Of a stretch of 64,000 nt of DNA, positions 18,740 through 25,282 are shown piece by piece. The stretch is from Candidatus Obscuribacter sp. Lineage in GTDB: Bacteria > Cyanobacteriota > Vampirovibrionia > Obscuribacterales > Obscuribacteraceae. Made by a program: the position numbers and the translations under genes. The stretch covers positions 62,001 to 126,000 of the forward strand of contig JADYXR010000174.1 of assembly GCA_021772095.1 (NCBI GenBank), read 5' to 3'. The notes below the pieces were generated by a model, which was not told the origin of the DNA, searched no databases, and saw only the letters and a program-made list of their open reading frames with translations. The first letter of the stretch is position 1, and each line of letters begins with the position of its first letter.

Positions 18740-19050
18740 GTCATTGATCCAACGTGCGACCTTTAGCCTGTATTCTTGCGCATCCTGTGGAAAAGATAAA
18801 GACTTGCCGGTTCATGTGGAACTTCGTATAGGTGCCATAACCTGGTCCTGCAAGCAATTGTCACAACCGACTTCCAACTCTAAGAGTCCATTAAGGACTA
18901 CATGGAAACGAAACTGGCGATAGTCGGCAAAGAAAAACAGCTGTCAAACTGTTGGCTGGTTTGAACATCGCTGTATCGATGAGATATGCTTACTGCCTCT
19001 CGCCGATCTCATTGTTTCGACGATTCTCAATTGTGTTGCGCTGGAGTTAG
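18740..19050. other. Divergent intergenic region
   Basis: 311 bp between topB (minus) and the CPBP protease gene (plus). It holds a short inverted repeat AGTCC-ATTAA-GGACT near 18883-18898, and nothing else that I can assign. Both genes need a promoter here. Confidence 0.35.
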
Positions 19051-19743
19051 ATGGAACCGCCGAGTCGACTCAAATTAGTCTTAATTCTGGTGTGGTCGCT
19101 GCTTCCATGCATTGCCATCTGGATTGGCTTGTATGAAATCAAAAGCGCTGCGTGGACGTTCCTCTTGTATCACGGACTCGTGTTGACGCCAGCGATTTGG
19201 TGGGGACGGAAGTTGTGGGTACCAACTTTGATCGCCCCCAAGATCAAACACTGTGCACTACTGGTAGTGGCAGCCCTGGTCTTCACTGTAATTACTATTC
19301 TTACCTATGAAGTGATCGGCAAGTATTTATTGTCGAACGACGGTGCGTTGGATTTGCTTAAGCGTCAGGGTTTCAACAAGCAGGCGTTCTGGCCTTTGAG
19401 CATTTACGCCATCGTTATCAATCCGATTTTCGAAGAGATCTACTGGCGTGGTGTTGTTCTAAACGAGTTGGAGAAACATCCGACAAAGATAAAACACTTC
19501 GCGCTGATCTGGTCTTCTCTGGCATACGCCCTGTTTCACTACTTTATCTTTCGAATGGTGCTGTTCCCTGGTTGGGCCGAATTAGGCACGATTATGCTCG
19601 CAATTTACGGAGCAATTTTGGCAGTGTTGTATCGAAAGACTGGCTCGATAATCTTCACAGCGCTGGCACATGGCTTGCTCACCGACCTTGCCTGTATAGC
19701 GCTAATCTTGGACTTGTTGGGACGATACCCGGGAAGCTTGTAG
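19051..19743 (+). CDS. CPBP-family intramembrane glutamic protease
   Basis: 230-residue integral membrane protein of the CAAX-protease/bacteriocin-processing (ABI, M79) family. It has about seven hydrophobic segments. The hallmark residues are all present: the EExxxR motif in FEEIYWRG (E128, E129, R133), His163 in YALFHYF and a last His in ALAHGLLTD. These build the intramembrane active site. Bacterial members process small proteins or act in immunity and stress, but the substrate cannot be told here. GGAG precedes the ATG. It is a single gene, convergent with the Dam-like methylase. Confidence 0.93.
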   Translation: MEPPSRLKLVLILVWSLLPCIAIWIGLYEIKSAAWTFLLYHGLVLTPAIWWGRKLWVPTLIAPKIKHCALLVVAALVFTVITILTYEVIGKYLLSNDGALDLLKRQGFNKQAFWPLSIYAIVINPIFEEIYWRGVVLNELEKHPTKIKHFALIWSSLAYALFHYFIFRMVLFPGWAELGTIMLAIYGAILAVLYRKTGSIIFTALAHGLLTDLACIALILDLLGRYPGSL

Positions 19744-19848
19744 AACCGCAAGGCACTGTTCTTCCTGGAAGGGCAGTCGACCGCTTGCTTACTATCTGCG
19801 GTATCACTCACGATTGCTGGTGCAAGAGATGGTAGCGATGATTCGAAC

Positions 19849-20700
19849 CTATCGTTTGTAGTTCGATATAAAAAGTTCAGAGCCCAATTTGCTCGTGTTG
19901 TTTTCATTGCAGTTATTCATACCGTACTGCAGCTGCCATTCTTGTATGTTTGCCCAGCCATACAGTTTGCGAATGTCCTGGCAATCATCGTATGTGATCA
20001 AGAATTTGTGGTCGGTGTTTTTCAAAACGTGGGCAAGACGTTCGTGATCGAAACTATGCAAACTTCCGTTTCGCCCGTACAGTTTCTTCGCAGTGAAATA
20101 CGGCGGATCGAGAAAGATGAAAACGTCATCGCCAGGCGCGACAATCACCTTTTCAAAATCTCCACGCGTAATCGTCGTGCCTTGCAACGCCTCCGGCAGC
20201 ATGCTCAGCCGTTCTATCGCCGATGCGGTGAACCGATTGAGACTGGCCTGGCTGGAAAATCCACCGGCTCTCGTAGTGCCGGAAAACGTTACTCGATTAA
20301 AGAAGAAAAACAGCAAGGCAATCCGATGAGCATTTGTTGTTTCTTCACGCCGAGCATCCAAAAAATATTTTTTGATTTCGTCGGGGGAGCGAAAACCGGT
20401 TCTCAAACTTTCCAGTTCCTCTTGCAGCTTCCGACACTTCCGCGGAGATTGAACAGTTTGCCAGAACGTGACCAGCTCTGCGAACTCATCGTTAATCCAA
20501 TATTTTTGAGCAAAACCTAGACTTCGCGCCTGGAAGAATACACTGCCACCGCCGACCATCGGTTCTCGATACTCGACAGCCGTTTTCGGGAGCATCTTTT
20601 CTATCTGTGCAATAGCTTTTTGCTTCCCGCCCGGATATCGCAAGGGGGAGCGATAGATTGTTTGTATGCCTACAGAAGGTGAGGTTCCAGAGTGGACCAT
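19849..20700 (-). CDS. D12-class DNA adenine N6-methyltransferase (Dam-like)
   Basis: 283-residue methylase using S-adenosylmethionine. Motif I is YPGGK (22-26) in SPLRYPGGKQKAI, the AdoMet-binding region continues with EPMVGGGSVFF, and the catalytic motif IV is DPPY (198-201). FNRVTFSGTTRAGGF is typical of the D12 class target-recognition part. No restriction endonuclease gene is adjacent, so it may be an orphan regulatory methylase or part of a restriction system lost or located elsewhere. The target (for example GATC) cannot be read from the sequence. The ATG at 20700 has CGAGG upstream; the 12 residues before the core could be an over-extension. Confidence 0.93.
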   Translation of the reverse strand: MVHSGTSPSVGIQTIYRSPLRYPGGKQKAIAQIEKMLPKTAVEYREPMVGGGSVFFQARSLGFAQKYWINDEFAELVTFWQTVQSPRKCRKLQEELESLRTGFRSPDEIKKYFLDARREETTNAHRIALLFFFFNRVTFSGTTRAGGFSSQASLNRFTASAIERLSMLPEALQGTTITRGDFEKVIVAPGDDVFIFLDPPYFTAKKLYGRNGSLHSFDHERLAHVLKNTDHKFLITYDDCQDIRKLYGWANIQEWQLQYGMNNCNENNTSKLGSELFISNYKR

Positions 20701-20894
20701 CGCGTACGGCCTCGATCTAAACTATCTTGATGATAGCCGATTGGAGCCATTCGCGGAACTGTGATTCCTGGAGGCGAAAGTATATGCTTTATGTCTCGTT
20801 TGAATGGTTGATACCGCCGGTGATGGCAAGCGTAGATTGGCCGCGGGAGTTTGAAAGCGCCCAAATCAGAAACACCAGAACAATTAAGCAGCAA

Positions 20895-20942
20895 GTAAGC
20901 CACAATGTCCTGGTGTTAAATACGGTGCTATCGGTTTCTTAT
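20895..20942 (+). pseudogene. Short relic of a fatty acid desaturase N-terminus
   Basis: The plus strand reads VSHNVLVLNTVLSVSY, which lines up without gaps with the first 16 residues of the neighbouring desaturase (MSHDVLVFCTVFAISY): 9 identities, the rest mostly conservative, and about 33 of 48 identical bases. It faces the 3' end of the intact gene. The similarity stops after the tyrosine and no start codon is present, so it is at most a decayed inverted copy. Chance similarity is not fully excluded. Confidence 0.4.
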
Positions 20943-21844
20943 CTGGATGAAACTCTAGACGAAACTTTCCGGGCAACACGAGCGGTATGAGCGGCAACGC
21001 GTGTGCTTTTCGCCTTGCGGGTCGCGAATTCAGTCGCAAACTCCACATGTGGAATGTCTTGCTTCTTGCGCGCGTTTTCCATCATCATAAGTTGAGCAGG
21101 TGTGACTTCGTTGATCTTCGAGACCAGTCCGAGCCGCTTGAGCAGGAGGATGGTGCCCCAAGACACATCGAATTCGAAAGGCTTCATGCCGGTTCTGGCT
21201 GACCCAGGACTGGCGTGGTGGTTGTTGTGCCAGCCTTCGCCGAAGCCCAGCAAGCTCACCCACCACACGTTAACGCTGTTGTCTCTGGTGTTGTATGTCT
21301 TGTAGCCAAGCGATGGCATGTGGCAAGCAACGTTGAGAATCAGCGGAATCTGCAAGATGATGATTCCAGCAGCCAAACTCGCTAGAGCTGCCACTGGACC
21401 GAGCAGAGCCCAGATTACCAGGCGGAAGGCGATAAAATTGACCAACAACAATAAGTACGCTTGATGCCAGTCTCCGCCTCGATCGAGGAAGGAGTACAAC
21501 GGATCATCAATCATATCTTTTGTTTGAAGAGCCGGATTAATATGGCTTGGGTACTGCTTCTGCGTAATCCAGCCACCGTACGCGTACCAGAGTCCGCGGG
21601 TCGGGGTGTGCGGATCAAGCGGAGTATCCTGATATCGATGGTGTGCCCGGTGCATGGTCACCCACCACAGTGGCGAGCCCTGCAAAGCCAGGTAACCAGC
21701 CAGAGCGAATTGATATTCCAGCCACTTAGGACATGCAAACGAACGGTGAGTCAGTAAACGGTGATAACCCACCGTAACGCCCAGCCCATGCCATACGTAG
21801 GATATGGCGAACACCGTGCAGAAAACCAGAACATCGTGACTCAT
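20939..21844 (-). CDS. Acyl-lipid/acyl-CoA delta-9-type fatty acid desaturase
   Basis: 301-residue membrane di-iron enzyme introducing a cis double bond into fatty acyl chains, adjusting membrane fluidity. The three histidine boxes are intact: HRLLTH (28-33), HRAHH (65-69) and HNNHH (206-210) in GEGWHNNHH. Two hydrophobic hairpins (about 4-20 with 42-57, and 128-173) anchor it. The N-terminus is short, as in cyanobacterial DesC and bacterial acyl-CoA desaturases, and no cytochrome b5 domain is fused. The C-terminal 30 residues are Arg/Ala/Ser-rich. An 833-bp gap lies upstream. Confidence 0.94.
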   Translation of the reverse strand: MSHDVLVFCTVFAISYVWHGLGVTVGYHRLLTHRSFACPKWLEYQFALAGYLALQGSPLWWVTMHRAHHRYQDTPLDPHTPTRGLWYAYGGWITQKQYPSHINPALQTKDMIDDPLYSFLDRGGDWHQAYLLLLVNFIAFRLVIWALLGPVAALASLAAGIIILQIPLILNVACHMPSLGYKTYNTRDNSVNVWWVSLLGFGEGWHNNHHASPGSARTGMKPFEFDVSWGTILLLKRLGLVSKINEVTPAQLMMMENARKKQDIPHVEFATEFATRKAKSTRVAAHTARVARKVSSRVSSR

Positions 21845-22677
21845 TTACGCAGGACCTCAGGACAACCAAACAATGCTGAACTAAAGTTCAACAAGACGAT
21901 GCTGACGCGCAGAATCGAAGATCCTAAGTATAACCCGGTAGTAGGTGAAAAAACCGGCTGCACTCCCGCCCAGGTATGGTTTTTTATGGCGCGAAACCGG
22001 GCCATACCTCGTTATGGAGATCGTAACGTTTTCGCAGTCTATTAAGGAATTACCGGACGCAAGCATTTTGATGCCCATTGTTTCAAGGTTATCGACACTG
22101 CGTAAGGCTATTGAATATGTTGTCAACCGGCGGGTTTCGACCATTTTTAGCACCACCGGTAGTATCGAAACATGGGTTTGATTCTGGACCCAATTGAGTT
22201 GCCGTGTCGCTTGCCTGAAAGCACCCGAGTTGCTCGTCCTCTTGAAAGCAGGCGTAAAGCCAGCTCCAGTGTGCCGTTTTCGCCATCTATAGATACGGAT
22301 GCGAAAACCCTGGTACTGAATATGGTGAGCGTTTACTCACGCTTAATCACGAAGGCTGGGAGGGCCAAGGGCTTATTGCGAATAGTAAAGTCTTTTCGCG
22401 GCAATATCGAGTTTGTCCGCCGGCATGACATAATGCAATTGAATCAGTCGAGCAATCATGCTCAACCTTTGAGAATCATCCAAAGGTTTAAGTGGTAAAG
22501 CCACTTTTCGGATCCGAATTCAATCGCTTTCAAGTTTTAACGCGTAATACCGTCTACGACCTCTTTGCGAATGCACGATAAGTGCGAAATTCTGCGTCTG
22601 TGACTTTCGTTCTCTGCTCATTCCTCGCAACCGCTGTCGTGGTGCGAGTGACTCTACATTCACTAAGGTATTTTTAA
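21845..22677. other. Long intergenic region without a recognisable gene
   Basis: 833 bp. Short frames on both strands do not look like proteins. I see two dyads: AGGTATGG (21972-21979) with CCATACCT (22002-22009), and GTTTCGA (22134-22140) with TCGAAAC (22165-22171). Just before the RRM gene, CTCGCA (22624-22629) pairs with TGCGAG (22643-22648), a hairpin in its leader 30 bases before the ATG. The region likely holds the desaturase promoter and a long structured leader for the RRM gene. Confidence 0.45.
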
Positions 22678-22959
22678 ATGCAAAACAGCAAACTATTTGT
22701 CAGAAATCTTTCGTTCAACACTTCAGATAGCGATTTGAGCGGATTATTCGCAGAACATGGCAATGTCGTTTCCGCGAAAATGGCTACTGATCGCGATACC
22801 GGCAGACCACGCGGTTTCGCTTTCATCGAAATGGGTTCGGAAGAAGCTGCACAAGATGCTATCCGCGCTCTCGATCAAAGAGAATTCAACGGTCGCGTCA
22901 TGCACGTCGCGATGTCTGAACCACGCCGCTCAGGCACCGCGTACGGCAGCAAGTACTAA
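22678..22959 (+). CDS. Stand-alone RRM RNA-binding protein (Rbp-like)
   Basis: 93 residues forming one RNA recognition motif. RNP2 is KLFVRNLSF near residue 5 and RNP1 is RGFAFIEM near residue 40, both with the aromatic residues that stack on RNA bases. Such short Gly- or Ser-tailed RRM proteins are abundant in Cyanobacteria and relatives, where several are cold-responsive. The tail here is short (PRRSGTAYGSKY). The gene has its own structured leader and a strong terminator at 23010. A second RRM protein is encoded 0.8 kb away in an operon on the other strand. Confidence 0.95.
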   Translation: MQNSKLFVRNLSFNTSDSDLSGLFAEHGNVVSAKMATDRDTGRPRGFAFIEMGSEEAAQDAIRALDQREFNGRVMHVAMSEPRRSGTAYGSKY

Positions 22960-23009
22960 ATCTTGCCCTAACGCGGTTCAGGCTTTAGCCTGAAGCTCAC
23001 AAAATTCTA

Positions 23010-23044
23010 AAGCCAAAGAAACCCACGGGATTCTTTGGCTTTTG
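23010..23044 (+). terminator. Intrinsic terminator of the RRM gene
   Basis: AAGCCAAAGAA (23010-23020) pairs perfectly with TTCTTTGGCTT (23031-23041), followed by a T-rich tail. A smaller hairpin, TTCAGGCT/AGCCTGAA, lies just before it at about 22977-22994. Confidence 0.9.
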
Positions 23045-23188
23045 TCTTCATAAGGAAATATTGAGTGCGTGGTTTCTTGACTGCATCAGGGCTTTCAGTG
23101 CTCAACCCGCTGGGCGGCATCTGCAGCGCGCCCTTGAGAGTGGCGCTGTAAGCGCATATTACCCAGCAGAAAACAGCAGAACTTATTA

Positions 23189-23310
23189 TTGAGCGGCCCT
23201 GCTAAAACGTACAGCCGCGCGGCAAAACATAGCGCTTACAACTGAGCGGAACTCGGTAAGCGTTTATTCTGCTGCGCGGCAATTAGTAGCGCGTGCTACT
23301 GAGCGGTACT
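23189..23310. repeat. Degenerate ~55-bp tandem repeat at a gene end
   Basis: GAGCGG with a similar following segment recurs at 23191, 23244 and 23301. The units at 23191 and 23244 also share a GC-GCGCGGCAA block and end in ACT before the next GAGCGG. A more distant unit starts near 23110 with TGGGCGG. The last unit overlaps the stop codon of the minus-strand gene at 23296, so coding and non-coding DNA share the repeat. Confidence 0.55.
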
Positions 23311-23799
23311 CTGAAGCTGAGCAGAACGCTCGGCTTGTTCAGAACCTTCCGGAAACTTGATCGGAATCGATGTCGCGCATAGTGACTCTTCGCCCAGGAA
23401 ATACTCGACTTCCATCGTCGTGTCATGCCCTTTTTCGAAATCAACACTGATGGCGGTTGCTTGAACAACCGCAGCTCCGTGTGTTTGTCCGGCTCTCATT
23501 TCGCATGGTGCCTTGTGCTTGAGCTCAAGGCTGAACTCTGGAAAACGAGTTACGCACAGCATCTCGACTGACAATTTTTCTGTCGAATCGAAGCGCTCGA
23601 GGTGCATGGAAATTCTCACGTTTGCCAAAGCAAAAGAAGTCTCTTTGTCTTTGACTGGAGTTGCTGCGAGTTCCTTAGCGATGACACCGCTCTGGTGAAT
23701 CGTCACGGGACCATACTTGGTCGTGAAGCTCTCCTGAGTCGTCGATCCTTGTTCCTGCGCGCCTGAAGCCCGTTTTTTATTTGTTGATTTAGCCTGCAT
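23296..23799 (-). CDS. Hypothetical protein, third gene of RRM operon
   Basis: 167 residues, not recognised. The first ~20 are basic and polar (KSTNKKRASGAQEQG), then a mostly beta-type domain with many alternating strands (TTKYGPVTIHQSGVI, RISMHLERFDSTEKLSVEML, TTMEVEYFLGEESL) and a Gln/Ser-rich tail. No membrane helix or signal is seen. Its ATG overlaps the end of the RRM gene by 11 bases, so translation is coupled and a shared role with RNA binding is plausible. The stop codon lies in a tandem repeat that continues past the gene. Confidence 0.75.
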   Translation of the reverse strand: MQAKSTNKKRASGAQEQGSTTQESFTTKYGPVTIHQSGVIAKELAATPVKDKETSFALANVRISMHLERFDSTEKLSVEMLCVTRFPEFSLELKHKAPCEMRAGQTHGAAVVQATAISVDFEKGHDTTMEVEYFLGEESLCATSIPIKFPEGSEQAERSAQLQSTAQ

Positions 23800-24079
23800 T
23801 AAACTGATACCACTTCCGCTTAGTTGGTTTACCCTCTACAAGACTCATGGCAATTTTTCTGCCATTGATACTGTGGCCGTTTAAATCGTCCACTGCTTTC
23901 TGTGCTTCCGCATCAGTGTTCATCTCTACAAACGCGTACCCACGACATTTACCTGTTCTTGGATCAGTGGGAATGTTTACTGCACTCACCTGTCCTGCGG
24001 TACCTGTGAAGACCTCGCGTATATGGTCCTCCAACGCTTCCGTTGAAAGATTACCAATCAAAATTTTGCTGGTTATCAT
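23789..24079 (-). CDS. RRM RNA-binding protein, middle gene of operon
   Basis: 96 residues from the ATG at 24079, which has GGAGG eight bases upstream; a longer frame from 24115 lacks this. One RNA recognition motif: RNP2 is KILIGNLS and RNP1 is RGYAFVEM, both complete, followed by a short basic tail (GKPTKRKWYQFNAG). It overlaps the upstream gene by four bases (ATGA) and the downstream gene by eleven. The tight coupling of an RRM with two unknown partners is unusual, as bacterial RRM genes normally stand alone. Confidence 0.93.
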   Translation of the reverse strand: MITSKILIGNLSTEALEDHIREVFTGTAGQVSAVNIPTDPRTGKCRGYAFVEMNTDAEAQKAVDDLNGHSINGRKIAMSLVEGKPTKRKWYQFNAG

Positions 24080-24417
24080 CTGACGGCCTCCAGGAATCGG
24101 AGGTCGTACATCCACTCCTCACCTGGGCTGTCGCTGAGAATGGTGATCATTCCGGTGGACTGAAAGGCAAGTTTTAAAATATCCCATTGATCGTCGCTGA
24201 TGTCACCGTGTTGGCAGCTTAGCCCGCCTTCTTCCCAGTTAATCGTGACCGTTCTGCGATTCTCCGAATCCGGAAATACCACATATGCACCCATCCGAGT
24301 TACGCGACCATAGTGCCAGCGATAATCGACACCCTTTTGCTCTTGCTGAGCCGTTTCCATGGCGTCGGCATCTGGTCGTTTAATTCGTCCGGTCGGTTGT
24401 TTAACCTCTTTTGTCAT
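24076..24417 (-). CDS. Hypothetical protein, first gene of RRM operon
   Basis: 113 residues, not recognised. After a polar N-terminus (~30 residues) there is a compact alpha/beta domain: YRWHYGRVTRMGAYVVF, then TVTINWEEGGLSC, DDQWDILKLAFQSTG and EEWMYDLRFLEAV. The DDQWDILKLAF helix and following strand resemble domains that bind small ligands or proteins, but nothing specific can be assigned. Its stop overlaps the start of the RRM gene, so it sets the reading of the operon. There is a gap of 276 bp upstream. Confidence 0.72.
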   Translation of the reverse strand: MTKEVKQPTGRIKRPDADAMETAQQEQKGVDYRWHYGRVTRMGAYVVFPDSENRRTVTINWEEGGLSCQHGDISDDQWDILKLAFQSTGMITILSDSPGEEWMYDLRFLEAVR

Positions 24418-24693
24418 ATATGCTTGTTAACTTCCTGTTGCGAGCGAAAAGTCTTGGCGGCTCTTCATGCACGGCAGAAAGAGAAACGGTTGAAATCTTC
24501 GGTGTAATTGAAACGTCTTATAGCCTCACGCTTTTGACCAAAAAACTCAAAAGGAGAGCAAGACGGCCGAACTGTATGTTTCTATATACCCATTATCGCA
24601 CGTCCTTCCCTAACGCCGATCACTCGGCGAATATATTGGATATATTTGATACGAAGGCTGACGGGGTGCCGCTAAACCGCTGCAGTGTCTTGA

Positions 24694-25089
24694 CTAAAAC
24701 GCTTTGGCGCCTGCTTCAGCAACGGTTTGGTCTTGTTCGCCCGATCCGCCGCTAACGCCGATGCTGCCAACAACCTTGCCGTCTTTCTTGAGCGGAATGC
24801 CGCCCGCGAAGATCATGATTTTGCCGTCGTTGGAGGCGTGAATTCCGTAGAACTGACCTTCAGGTTGGCTATGCGTTGCCAGATCTTTGGTTGCGATATC
24901 AAACGCGCGAGCGGTAAACGCTTTCTTGATGGAGATGTCGATGCTGCCTAACCAGGCGTTATCCATCCGAACGTGTGCCACCAGGTTTGCTCCGGCATCG
25001 GCAACTGCGATGTTCATTGGTTGTCCGATTTCGGCAGCTTTCTTTTCAGCGGCGGCGATAACTCTTCGTGCGTCTTCAAGGGTGACCAT
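24694..25089 (-). CDS. GlcG/HbpS-family heme-binding-like protein
   Basis: 131 residues. ATG at 25089 is chosen because AGGAG is seven bases upstream; the first ATG at 25095 is almost on top of it. The GlcG/HbpS fold is clear: VTLEDARRVIAAAEKKAAEIG, then MNIAVADAGANLVAHVRMD, then AFTARAF and GGIPLKKDGKVVGSIGVSGG, with a final DQTVAEAGA. Members bind heme or cobalamin or act in glycolate and redox pathways; which applies is unknown. No signal peptide, so it is cytosolic. A separate promoter is likely. Confidence 0.92.
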   Translation of the reverse strand: MVTLEDARRVIAAAEKKAAEIGQPMNIAVADAGANLVAHVRMDNAWLGSIDISIKKAFTARAFDIATKDLATHSQPEGQFYGIHASNDGKIMIFAGGIPLKKDGKVVGSIGVSGGSGEQDQTVAEAGAKAF

Positions 25090-25225
25090 TTGCATACTCC
25101 TGACAATAGTCTCAAATATTTTTCAGCAAGAACGGCTGAATATCGAGGACTGAGAGTAACACGTGAGGTCATTATTTCCCACTTCTTTGATACTAGTTTG
25201 GATATCTGGTGCGTATATTCTCTTT

Positions 25226-25282
25226 CGCGAGGCCGATGATCAAACGCGAGGCTGATGATCAAACGCGAGGCTGATGATCAAA
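25226..25282. repeat. Three tandem 19-bp repeats overlapping a stop codon
   Basis: CGCGAGGCYGATGATCAAA is repeated head to tail at 25226-25244, 25245-25263 and 25264-25282, with one C/T difference. The last unit includes the stop codon (25278-25280) of the kinase gene on the minus strand, so the array extends from its final codon into the intergenic DNA. Confidence 0.9.

Noticed and set aside
19835-19860. tRNA T-loop-like GGTTCGAATC (minus strand)
   Set aside because: Flanking bases do not pair and there are no anticodon or acceptor stems.
19849-20700. Complete restriction-modification system
   Set aside because: Only the methylase is recognised; neighbours are a membrane protease and a desaturase, so no nuclease is seen.
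20727-20990. 87-codon plus-strand frame as an intact gene
   Set aside because: Only a 16-residue stretch resembles a known protein (desaturase N-terminus) and the rest is antisense or noise; kept as a relic only.
24411-24755. 114-codon plus-strand frame
   Set aside because: It lies between two minus-strand genes and overlaps the GlcG gene; the translation is not protein-like.
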